From NCBI GenBank assembly GCA_023269545.1, contig JAHFTB010000005.1, positions 59,166 to 123,165 on the forward strand: a stretch of 64,000 nucleotides of DNA, in the 5' to 3' direction. Both the position numbers and the translations under genes were made by a program. Source of the DNA: Verrucomicrobiota bacterium (GTDB lineage: Bacteria > Verrucomicrobiota > Verrucomicrobiia > Chthoniobacterales > Xiphinematobacteraceae). The stretch's first letter is position 1. Each line of letters opens with the position of its first letter. Positions 1-7,108 of the stretch are shown here, piece after piece. The notes below the pieces were generated by a model, which had not been told where the DNA came from, searched no databases, and saw nothing but the letters and a program-made list of their open reading frames with translations.

Positions 1-57
1 AATCCGAGTGCGCGTATTGTCACCCTATGGGTCGGAGCTGTAAGCTATGACGGCGCA

Positions 58-663
58 ATGGATCTTAAAAACTTAGAGAAAAAAGTTGCTCATCTGGAAC
101 TGTTGCCAATGCAAATGGACAATTATACAAATAAAATCCGCGAACTCTTCATACTAAAATCTGACTTGGATGCCTTTCGTCAACGATTGGATTCCCTCGA
201 ACTCGATAATAATCAGTTCAAGACAAACCTCCATACACGTATGGATGCGCTTGATAAAAGAATTTTTTCCCTCGAAGAAAATGTTGCTTTTCTTGGAAAG
301 GACCTCTCTTTTCTTGATAATAAACATCATAGCTTATCAAACAAAAGTGCAACCGATTTGAACCACATTGAAAAGCAACTTGCATTTTTGGAATCAGAAG
401 CCAAACGTTCGAGGGCCCCTTTAAGAAAAAAGATGAATACCTTCGCAATTATCGGAACGTCTCTCGGAGGAACGGCGGCCTTATTGGCAACTGGTGCTAT
501 GATTTACCAGTTCACCGAGAAGAGGCGACCATCGGAATATTCGGGGCAATCTCCCGAAGGGAGAAAAAAAGTACTATATACAAAATGGCGGGTGAAGCAA
601 GACTTAGCTCTACACATGAAAGCAAAATCAAAGCAACCATTTCAAAACAGCGCATGTGAATGA
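58..663 (+). CDS. Coiled-coil protein with one hydrophobic segment, unknown function
   Basis: The 201-residue product is not recognised. Residues 1-120 are rich in Leu, Lys, Glu and Asn with heptad-like spacing, which suggests a long coiled coil. Residues about 127-151 are hydrophobic and Gly/Ala-rich (FAIIGTSLGGTAALL) and could be one membrane segment or a tight hairpin. The C-terminal 45 residues are basic. There is no N-terminal signal peptide. The next gene is 250 bases away with an inverted-repeat element between them, so it appears monocistronic. A coiled coil plus an internal hydrophobic hairpin is seen in some type III secretion translocators and membrane-inserted effectors, and the window carries such a system, but this is only a suggestion. 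The start ATG at 58 is the only one giving the full coiled coil. Confidence 0.55.
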   Translation: MDLKNLEKKVAHLELLPMQMDNYTNKIRELFILKSDLDAFRQRLDSLELDNNQFKTNLHTRMDALDKRIFSLEENVAFLGKDLSFLDNKHHSLSNKSATDLNHIEKQLAFLESEAKRSRAPLRKKMNTFAIIGTSLGGTAALLATGAMIYQFTEKRRPSEYSGQSPEGRKKVLYTKWRVKQDLALHMKAKSKQPFQNSACE

Positions 664-676
664 TCGTTTCAGTAAG

Positions 677-840
677 TATAGCGAAGCCCGTATAAAATGA
701 TTTCGAATGGACCGTTATTTTCGCTCCCAACTTTGTCAGAAAACAGAGTCCGTATCTTCAGATATGGCCTCGTTTTACGCCTCTCTGGAATCAAAAATCC
801 CAGGAAAATTTATGTATCATTTGATACGGGCTTCGCTCTC
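677..840. repeat. Inverted-repeat element A, copy 1
   Basis: A 164-base non-coding element starts with TATAGCGAAGCCCGTATAAA and ends with the imperfect reverse complement (TCATTTGATACGGGCTTCGC). The interior shares stretches such as GAGTCCGTATCTTCAGATA with the copy at 19042-19209. It has terminal inverted repeats of about 24 bases and no coding capacity, so it looks like a MITE-type non-autonomous element. It fills most of the gap between the flanking genes. Confidence 0.7.
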
Positions 841-913
841 CATATCAATTTCGCCTAAAAAATACGATTCCTAGCTTTCCATTTCGGAGTAAGAGGGAAT
901 AGATTACAAGCTG

Positions 914-2182
914 ATGTTTCTGAATTACCCCCCAGGTGTTTTCAATTCGCATTGGTTTCAATTTTTTAACGCGCTTTCTTTTCAGGTGATGATGGGGACT
1001 CCGATCATCTTGTTTGCGAAGTCTCTGGGAGCGTCTTCTACCATTCTCGGCATTATTTCCGCATTTACTCCACTGACAGTGATACTTCAGCTAGCGGGAG
1101 CTGGAAGATTAGAGAAGCATGGTTACCGCGAGTTTGTGCTCATGGGATGGGGATCCCGCAGTATTTTTATTTTTCTAGTGGCAGTCTTACCTTTGATGGA
1201 TTTCCTAGGGAAAGATACAAAATTATTCGTATTGGTTGCGATTCTCTTGATTTATAATTGTCTGCGAGGTATTACCTCTGCGGGGTGGTTGCCTTGGATG
1301 ACGGCACTCATTCCGGAAGAAGTCAGGGGCCGATTCCTTTCTTTCGATCAACTGTTTCAATACGTGGGAAGTCTTATTTCCATTGGAGTCTCAGGATTTT
1401 TGATGCACGGCAGAGCGGAGTCCTGGGAATTTATGATTTTATTTTTTTTAAGCGCTATCAATGCTATAATCAGCTTACTATTTATTCGACGTATCCCGAA
1501 CGTAGAGAGGTCTGAGACATTCAAAAAATCCGCAGTACGTGTTCCCTGGGGAGCAATGTTACGGTATGCGCCTTTTTTTCGACTCGTCATCTTTAATTTG
1601 ATCTATGCCATGGTCACTGGTGGAATGGGGGCTTTTACAGTCGAATATCTTCGCGCCTATCCTAAATTTAATATCTCGCTCATCTTATATCTCTCGAGTA
1701 TAGCATTTATTGGATCTCTGCTTTGGTTGATCATATCCGTAATCATCATTGATCATTTTTCCGCCCGTAAGGTATTTCGTATGGCTATGGGCATATTTAT
1801 CCTAGTTATTATTGGGTGGCTTCTTGTTTCTGCGACGGTAATTCCCTGCAGTATCATTCTTGTAGCGATGCTGAACTTTTGTTCCGGATTTGCCACTGGT
1901 GCCTTCAATCTGGCTAATGCCCACATCTCAATGTCTCTGATGCCAGAAATGGGTCGCAATCACTTTTTTGCCTTGTTTTCAGTGATTACCAATTTGGGAT
2001 TGGGTGCTGCTCCCATCTTTTGGGGATTTTCTCTCGACATGCTGGATGGTTTTGAAGCCGTGACAGGTGCCTTCCACTGGCGCCGCCATAGCATCTATTT
2101 TCTGGCCCTCTTGTTCCTTAATTTCATTGCCTTCTTTTATATCTCTCAACTGAAGGAACGACAAATCGCGCCATCGCTATAG
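914..2182 (+). CDS. MFS transporter
   Basis: The 422-residue protein has about 12 predicted membrane-spanning segments spread over its whole length, as expected for a major facilitator superfamily permease of the inner membrane. The loop after the second segment (GRLEKHGYREFVLMGWGSRS) sits where MFS proteins carry their conserved basic loop, and IPEEVRGRFLSFDQLF follows the fourth segment, a pattern common in MFS proteins that resemble sugar or drug porters. The substrate cannot be told from sequence. It stands alone, between an inverted-repeat element and an unrelated repeat protein on the same strand, with no obvious operon partner. The ATG at 914 begins right at the first hydrophobic stretch and is a reasonable start. 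Confidence 0.8.
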   Translation: MFLNYPPGVFNSHWFQFFNALSFQVMMGTPIILFAKSLGASSTILGIISAFTPLTVILQLAGAGRLEKHGYREFVLMGWGSRSIFIFLVAVLPLMDFLGKDTKLFVLVAILLIYNCLRGITSAGWLPWMTALIPEEVRGRFLSFDQLFQYVGSLISIGVSGFLMHGRAESWEFMILFFLSAINAIISLLFIRRIPNVERSETFKKSAVRVPWGAMLRYAPFFRLVIFNLIYAMVTGGMGAFTVEYLRAYPKFNISLILYLSSIAFIGSLLWLIISVIIIDHFSARKVFRMAMGIFILVIIGWLLVSATVIPCSIILVAMLNFCSGFATGAFNLANAHISMSLMPEMGRNHFFALFSVITNLGLGAAPIFWGFSLDMLDGFEAVTGAFHWRRHSIYFLALLFLNFIAFFYISQLKERQIAPSL

Positions 2183-2321
2183 TCTTTTTGGACTGGCGCT
2201 TCATCCTTCGAAGAGGCATTTTTTGTCACTACTTCACTGCATATTTTCGGTTATCTGTTTAGTAAGTATTTTTGAGTATCTGTAAAGGGACAATACTGAA
2301 AATCGTGTGTAATGATTATCC

Positions 2322-3935
2322 ATGATGAATCAAATAACAGGAATCAATCCGCAAATTATACAAATCACGAATCCTCCACTGGATAATTCAAAAAATCATT
2401 ATGACAGACAAGATTTTCAACCTAAGATTCTCACTGAAAAAGGAAATAAAAATAATGCTCCAGTAATTGAGAAAATATTAAATAGACCAAGAGTACCACG
2501 GTCTATTGACTTCCCGATTTTTGAAAGGATCAAGACTATTTTTTCTGAAAAGTTCGGGGCTATGCTTTTTAAAGATTTCACGGCCCAATTTTCTGAAAGA
2601 CTCAAGCCTCTGCTTTCTGAAGATCTCAAAGCCCCATTTTCTGAAAGGCTCAAAGCCAAATTTTCTTCCAGCTTATCCGTATTTCTTGAACGCTTCAGGA
2701 CTTTATCTTCTGCAAGGCTCGGTACTCCGGACCCCCGATTTCCAATTTCCGGATTTGCCTCAATAAAAGACTTTTTGCAAAGTATCCGAATGGAGGGGAG
2801 CCGGCCTCCGTACTCTTTTGATAGTCCTGCGGAGTATGCTATAAAAATTATAGATTCTATTAGCGAGATGATAATAGATGCGGGATTAATAATAAATGCA
2901 GAATTCCAAGAAGTGCAGGCTAGCCCTCAAGCGCAGGAAGTAATCCGAAATATGGCAGAGCAAAAAATTAATAGCATGAAGTCATCAGTACTCACGTTTG
3001 TAGAGAACTTAATGGAAAATTACAATTCTCTTTTAAACACCAGTGAGGCTCTTACAGAAGATGAAATTGCCAGAGCGAAACAAAACGTTTCAACGATGCT
3101 AAACTCTCGTACGCAGGGCACGAAAAGATTACACCAAGCACTTGGGCAACCCGTGCCCCCGGTCCACTCCCAACAGCCTCCGGTATCAACGATACCCGCT
3201 CAGACATTGCCTCTTCCGGACCTTCCCACGTCGTTGTCCCCCTATCGTTTCCCACTGGACGAGTATAGCAAACAAAGAAATTGGTTTGGAAGAGAAAGCT
3301 TTAAGGATAAAAAAGGCGGATTGAAGTTTCTACTTCATGAGTATGGTTACTCCTCAATGGAAAATTTTCTGGCAAGCCAGCTAGATCATCGCCCCTCTAA
3401 TTCTGCCCGCGTGCAACGAGAACCGAGACTCAACCCAAAAGAAGAGACTGCTAGGAATGTGAAGAACTTCACCAAGGAACGCTGTATCCCTGACCTACAG
3501 AGGCTTGCTGAGCAGTATAGGGGCAGCATAGCTGTAGCACGTCCCGAGGACCAGGCTGCTTTAGTTCAAGCTGGCATTCATGCGATCCGATCTCGTGGGA
3601 ATCAATTTGAAAAACATATAGAATCTGCTAAGGAGAAATTTAAGAGTCTAATGAAAGACAGCCTCAGGACGGTGAGATTTCAAGGGCAGACCCGGTGGAA
3701 TACAGAAGGTCCTTGGCCATTTACACAAGATGAAGAGAGATGGGAGAGAGACTGGCTAACGGGGGCGGAATCGGCAAGTGGAAAAAGCCGGATGCAGGAT
3801 GCAGAAATTGCAGTGGATGCAGGTGGAGAGGATGGTGGAAACGCGGGTATTGCAGCTCTACGCGAAGAAGCCTCTCAATTGATAAATGAATTGTCATCGA
3901 TGAGTCGTCCCAGTTCTGTCACACCGCGATCATGA
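2322..3935 (+). CDS. Large protein with N-terminal octapeptide repeats, unknown function
   Basis: This 537-residue protein is not recognised. Residues 1-65 are polar and Asn/Pro-rich, resembling the unstructured N-termini of secreted effectors. Residues 66-137 consist of nine degenerate eight-residue units of the type FSERLKPL, with an aromatic or Leu at position 1 and Leu/Phe at position 5. A helical middle region (about 170-260) is followed by a Pro/Gln-rich linker (about 270-310) and a charged C-terminal part ending in a Ser/Pro-rich tail. There is no signal peptide or membrane segment, so it is either cytoplasmic or exported by a leaderless route. A type III substrate is a reasonable guess given the secretion operon 17 kb away, but no chaperone gene is adjacent. 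ATGATG at 2322 offers two start codons. Confidence 0.6.
   Translation: MMNQITGINPQIIQITNPPLDNSKNHYDRQDFQPKILTEKGNKNNAPVIEKILNRPRVPRSIDFPIFERIKTIFSEKFGAMLFKDFTAQFSERLKPLLSEDLKAPFSERLKAKFSSSLSVFLERFRTLSSARLGTPDPRFPISGFASIKDFLQSIRMEGSRPPYSFDSPAEYAIKIIDSISEMIIDAGLIINAEFQEVQASPQAQEVIRNMAEQKINSMKSSVLTFVENLMENYNSLLNTSEALTEDEIARAKQNVSTMLNSRTQGTKRLHQALGQPVPPVHSQQPPVSTIPAQTLPLPDLPTSLSPYRFPLDEYSKQRNWFGRESFKDKKGGLKFLLHEYGYSSMENFLASQLDHRPSNSARVQREPRLNPKEETARNVKNFTKERCIPDLQRLAEQYRGSIAVARPEDQAALVQAGIHAIRSRGNQFEKHIESAKEKFKSLMKDSLRTVRFQGQTRWNTEGPWPFTQDEERWERDWLTGAESASGKSRMQDAEIAVDAGGEDGGNAGIAALREEASQLINELSSMSRPSSVTPRS
2517..2732 (+). repeat. 24-base tandem repeats coding octapeptides
   Basis: About nine in-frame 24-base units encode eight-residue repeats: IFERIKTI, FSEKFGAM, LFKDFTAQ, FSERLKPL, LSEDLKAP, FSERLKAK, FSSSLSVF, LERFRTLS and a last partial unit. 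The three central units are the most alike at DNA level (TTTTCTGAAAGRCTCAA), which points to recent slippage or unequal crossing-over; the outer units are diverged. Confidence 0.75.
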
Positions 3936-4010
3936 GGTGGTGGTAGCTCTGTAGATGGACTGTTGCAATTCTTTGAGAGACTGTCTCAATTTTACAAAAT
4001 TGTAGAAAAG

Positions 4011-4035
4011 ATTTGCTCGACGTTGTCGAGCAAAT
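4011..4035. other. Perfect 11-bp hairpin in a gene-free stretch
   Basis: ATTTGCTCGAC and its exact complement are separated by GTT. No T-run follows on either strand, so it is not a classical intrinsic terminator. It lies in the 311-base gap between the repeat protein and rmuC, which otherwise holds only the short element A copy. It could be an operator or transcript-end structure; function unknown. Confidence 0.4.
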
Positions 4036-4108
4036 ATGCAGGATCTGTCTGAAGAAGCTTTGCCGCAGGCTCTTACGCAAAAGAGCCCAAAAACAGTATG
4101 GGAAGAAT

Positions 4109-4153
4109 TATAGCGAAGCCGGTATAAAATAAGTTTGTACCGGTTTCGCTATA
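4109..4153. repeat. Inverted-repeat element A, copy 3 (internal deletion)
   Basis: Only the two terminal inverted repeats remain, TATAGCGAAGCCGGTATAAA and TTTGTACCGGTTTCGCTATA, joined by a few bases, giving a 45-base near-perfect palindrome. It looks like an extreme deletion derivative of the full-length copies and could fold into a stable hairpin in the rmuC leader. Confidence 0.65.
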
Positions 4154-4246
4154 CAAGAGTTCTTTGCTGTGCGAGCCAGCTCTTATGGAGGAATCACAAC
4201 TTCTTCTCGCGCCACCTATTCCCAGGTGCTAATTAGCCATAGGATA

Positions 4247-5482
4247 ATGGAAATTGTTTCTATGGTTTTGATCCTATTACTGATTGTCCTTGCGGTTTTA
4301 AGCACTTGGGGAATATGCAAAATGCGCTACGATCAGGTGATCCATGGGAAAGACGTTAAGCTGGCCGGATTGCATCAGCTCATCGAGAGCGAACGGAGCG
4401 CCAGTGCTGAGCGAGTGGCCCTTTTAGAAACTGCGCGTAAGGCGCTAGCCGATGAATTCAAAGCTCTTTCTCGTGAAGCTTTAATAGCAAACAACAAATC
4501 ATTTTTGGAGATTGCTGATCGTGATTTGGGAGAGCGCCAGAAAAGAATTGAGGAAGCTGTGGAACCCATGCGAGAGACGCTGAATAAATTCCATGGTGAA
4601 GTGCATGCGATCGAGAAGCAAAGGGTGGGCGCCTACGAAAAACTGGTGGAGCAGCTTCGGGGAGTAGGGGAAGGACAACTGCGACTCCAAGGAGAAACCT
4701 CTAATTTGGTCCGGGCATTACGAGAGCCTCAAGCACGTGGACGCTGGGGAGAAATGCAGCTTCGTCGCGTGTTGGAATTTGCGGGCATGCTGGATAAATG
4801 CGATTTCACCGAACAAAAAAGTATTCAAGGTGAGGACGGGCATATGCGTCCGGATCTGATCATTCATCTTCCGGGTGAGAGGCAGGTGATCATTGACTCC
4901 AAGGTGCCTCTCAGTGCCTATTTGGACTCTCTCAATTTAAATGAAGATGTCGCTCGCCAAGCGGCATTGCGACGTCATACCGATCAATTAAAAACTCATA
5001 TTCAACAGCTTTCTCGCAAAGCATATTGGCAGCAATTTGAACGAACACCCGAATTTGTCATCCTCTTCCTTCCCATGGAAACTGTCTTTGGAGCCGCATT
5101 ACAAATTGAACCGGGCTTGATTGAGGAGGCAGCTGCTCATCGCGTAATTCTCGCTACTCCTACAACACTCATCGCTCTCCTGCGAGTGATTCATCATGGT
5201 TGGCAGCAAGAAAAAATTGCGGACAGTGCTCGTGCAATCAGTGAGTTAGGACAGGAATTGCACGACCGTCTCTCTGTCTTTGCTGCTCATATGGACAAGG
5301 CAGCCGCAGGAATATCCTCCGCTGTTCGTTCCTTTAATGATGCTTCTCGTAGTCTGGAGAGTAGGGTATTCGTTACCGCGCGTAAGTTCCGGGCCTTGGG
5401 AACTGTTACCGGCGACAAGGAAATCGGGGTGATTCGCGAAATTGAAGCGATTCCTCGTTCACTTCCCGGGGAGTCCCTTTGA
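4247..5482 (+). CDS. rmuC: RmuC-family DNA recombination protein
   Basis: The 411-residue protein matches the RmuC family, predicted nucleases that limit inversions at short inverted repeats. It has an N-terminal membrane anchor (about residues 5-25, MVLILLLIVLAVLSTW), a long coiled coil (about 30-160), and the conserved RmuC domain with REPQARGRWGEMQLRRVLE, MRPDLIIHLP, VIIDSKVPLSAYL and VILFLPMETVF. I chose the ATG at 4247 because it sits just before the membrane anchor and has AGGA upstream; the frame is open back to a GTG at 4169, but the extra 26 residues are not family-like. The gene is alone on its transcript apart from the tRNA 162 bases downstream. A role acting on inverted repeats is notable in a genome with many of them, but the link is inference. 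Confidence 0.88.
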   Translation: MEIVSMVLILLLIVLAVLSTWGICKMRYDQVIHGKDVKLAGLHQLIESERSASAERVALLETARKALADEFKALSREALIANNKSFLEIADRDLGERQKRIEEAVEPMRETLNKFHGEVHAIEKQRVGAYEKLVEQLRGVGEGQLRLQGETSNLVRALREPQARGRWGEMQLRRVLEFAGMLDKCDFTEQKSIQGEDGHMRPDLIIHLPGERQVIIDSKVPLSAYLDSLNLNEDVARQAALRRHTDQLKTHIQQLSRKAYWQQFERTPEFVILFLPMETVFGAALQIEPGLIEEAAAHRVILATPTTLIALLRVIHHGWQQEKIADSARAISELGQELHDRLSVFAAHMDKAAAGISSAVRSFNDASRSLESRVFVTARKFRALGTVTGDKEIGVIREIEAIPRSLPGESL

Positions 5483-5644
5483 ATGACGTCACCAGTGAGG
5501 TGCTTTGGGATTGATTTTGAAGCCGTTTTCGGAAAGGATCAATTGTTGCTGTCATGAACACTTTGAAAATGAGTGCCTTCGGAGCTGAACAACATCCGAA
5601 GACAGAGTCGCGGAAACTCCGAAGATAAAGTCACGGAAATTTGT

Positions 5645-5717
5645 GGGGGTATAGCTCAGTTGGTAGAGCGTCTCGTTCGCAATGAGAAGGTCTGGGGTTC
5701 GAATCCCCATACCTCCA
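5645..5717 (+). tRNA. tRNA-Ala (CGC)
   Basis: A complete 73-base cloverleaf can be drawn: acceptor GGGGGTA paired with TACCTCC, D-arm with AGTTGGTAGA, anticodon stem TCTCG/TGAGA around loop TTCGCAA (anticodon CGC), and T-arm TGGGG-TTCGAAT-CCCCA. Position 3:70 is the G-U wobble pair that identifies alanine tRNA, and the discriminator is A. CCA is not encoded. Confidence 0.95.
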
Positions 5718-5779
5718 TTTATGTCTATTTTCGCCCCTGTGCCGCTTATAAAAATCGAGCGATGGTTGTTTTTTTCTGG

Positions 5780-5807
5780 ACTATCCTATCCTACAGGATA
5801 GGATAGT
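5780..5807. promoter_or_regulatory. Perfect 12-bp palindrome at the start of the RcnR-like gene
   Basis: ACTATCCTATCC and its exact complement flank a TACA spacer, ending four bases before the ATG of the repressor gene. This position is typical of an autoregulatory operator. The sequence also contains a direct repeat (CTATC-CTATC). It differs from the G-tract operator known for E. coli RcnR, so binding by this repressor is an inference from position and symmetry. Confidence 0.65.
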
Positions 5808-5811
5808 TCAG

Positions 5812-6081
5812 ATGAGTACACATACTTCACATCCCGACATTATCAAACGGCTCAAGCGAGCTGAAGGCCATCTCAAAAGCATCATTACCATGATGGAGGA
5901 AAGTCGCAGCTGTTTGGACATAGCCCAGCAGCTTCAAGCGATCGAGAGCGCCATCAGCAATGCGAAGAAGACCTTGGTACATGACCATATCGACCATTGT
6001 CTGGAACACTCCGTGCGCGAAGGCACGCAAAGTGCGGATGACACGATCCGTGAGTTCAAGGCAATCACCAAATACTTATAA
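5812..6081 (+). CDS. RcnR/CsoR/FrmR-family metal-sensing repressor
   Basis: The 89-residue all-helical protein belongs to the DUF156 family of DNA-binding repressors that release DNA on binding Ni, Co, Cu or formaldehyde. Family features are the N-terminal HPDIIKRLKRAEGHLKSI, the single cysteine in helix 2 (SRSCLDIAQQLQAI), and a His-rich helix 3 (LVHDHIDHCLEH). The N-terminal His residues and the Cys fit the Ni/Co-sensing RcnR branch better than the Cu-sensing CsoR branch. A remnant of the matching exporter rcnA follows directly, which supports a nickel/cobalt role. A perfect palindrome just before the start is the likely self-operator. With the exporter broken, the regulator now has no visible target gene here. 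Confidence 0.85.
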   Translation: MSTHTSHPDIIKRLKRAEGHLKSIITMMEESRSCLDIAQQLQAIESAISNAKKTLVHDHIDHCLEHSVREGTQSADDTIREFKAITKYL

Positions 6082-6096
6082 AAAGGCGCTTACCTC

Positions 6097-6165
6097 GTGA
6101 CCGTATTTTTGAGGCTCCTGCAGCAAGGCAATGCCTGGCTGTTCATCCCCAGTGTGATCTTTTGA
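6097..6165 (+). pseudogene. Remnant of nickel/cobalt exporter rcnA (N-terminus only)
   Basis: From a GTG at 6097, 22 codons read VTVFLRLLQQGNAWLFIPSV and then IF before a TGA. As I recall it, this matches the N-terminus of the RcnA/NreB efflux permease (LLQQGNAWFFIPSAILLG). The rest of the roughly 300-residue permease is missing; the minus-strand heptose operon ends 26 bases further on. It follows the repressor by 15 bases, as expected for an rcnR-rcnA operon that lost its second gene. Confidence 0.7.
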
Positions 6166-6191
6166 TGGGATGACGAATACAAATGTTTTCC

Positions 6192-7079
6192 TTACAAAGG
6201 CTCAGTTTCCGGGCAGACTTGAGAGAGGAGGCCTTGTTCTAATAAGGTAACTTGAAAATCGGGAAAAATTTGGCGCAAAGAGGTGTTATTAAAGGGACGA
6301 TGTCCGTTGTGCGGCAGGGGCCCCTGCCGCGGAGACCTGAGGATTTTGCTGGATGAGCTGGTAACCTTGACTGCTAACTCGGCAGCCTCTCGAAAAGAGG
6401 TGACGTTTCCACTCACCGCATTGATGATGCCGGTAGCCTTGTGAAGCACACACCGGCGAACAGTTTCCCCCACATCTTCAATAAATACATGATCGCGGCG
6501 TTCCTCACCTTCACCGAATAGGACGATGTCTTTGCCTTCCTTTGCGAGGCGCATGAAGCGATTGGGCCCGTATCCATTATGCGGATCTCCCGGGCCAAAG
6601 ACGAGTGTGGGGCGAACGAGCGCCAGAGGAACTGTCACCTCGGTCTTGCACATTACCTCGCGGGCCAAATGCATGATTCCATGAAGCGAACTAGGCTCTG
6701 CGCAAGAGGTTTCGGATAAAGGCTCTGGCGAATCTTTGTAAACCGCATCGGAACTTATATAAACCAAGTGATTCACCGGCTGCATCCGCAAGGCATCCAC
6801 CACTGTTTGCATCATCCGTAGGTTGTCGAGCAACATCGCAACATTTTTGCAGGGTGCTTTGGCAGATGTGAGTACTAAGGTATCGCCGGGAGCGAGGAGG
6901 GAGGCCAGCACGGCCGAAGCGTTCTCTGCCAGCAGGTCCATCTCGCGCCTAGTGAGGTCTAATACTTCGACGCCGTAAGACTTAAGTAATCTGGAGCTAA
7001 TTTTTCCTATAAATCCGCCTGCTCCTAAAATTACAGCGCGCTGAGGTTTAATTGGGGAGGAGGAATGTAAGCTAAGCAT
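6192..7079 (-). CDS. NAD-dependent epimerase/dehydratase (SDR), last gene of heptose operon
   Basis: This extended short-chain dehydrogenase/reductase has a Rossmann motif GAGGFIGK near residue 20 and YISSDAVYKDS, RPTLVFGPGD and HVFIEDVGE further on, the landmarks of nucleotide-sugar epimerases and dehydratases. The usual YxxxK catalytic pair is not obvious: the expected region reads SLHGIMHLAREV with His instead of Tyr, so the enzyme may be atypical. The frame is open to an ATG at 7145 overlapping the upstream gene, but I prefer the ATG at 7079 because it leaves about 17 residues before the Rossmann strand. It is the promoter-distal gene of the nine-gene operon and probably tailors the sugar made by it. 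Confidence 0.72.
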   Translation of the reverse strand: MLSLHSSSPIKPQRAVILGAGGFIGKISSRLLKSYGVEVLDLTRREMDLLAENASAVLASLLAPGDTLVLTSAKAPCKNVAMLLDNLRMMQTVVDALRMQPVNHLVYISSDAVYKDSPEPLSETSCAEPSSLHGIMHLAREVMCKTEVTVPLALVRPTLVFGPGDPHNGYGPNRFMRLAKEGKDIVLFGEGEERRDHVFIEDVGETVRRCVLHKATGIINAVSGNVTSFREAAELAVKVTSSSSKILRSPRQGPLPHNGHRPFNNTSLRQIFPDFQVTLLEQGLLSQVCPETEPL

Positions 7080-7108
7080 AGTGGGATATGATAATAGTGA
7101 AGAGAGAA

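Noticed and set aside
2517..2732. Possible CRISPR array because of regular short repeats
   Set aside because: The 24-base units are contiguous, in frame and coding, with no spacers; no cas genes are present.
4011..4035. Intrinsic terminator for the repeat-protein gene
   Set aside because: The stem is perfect but no T-run follows on either strand.
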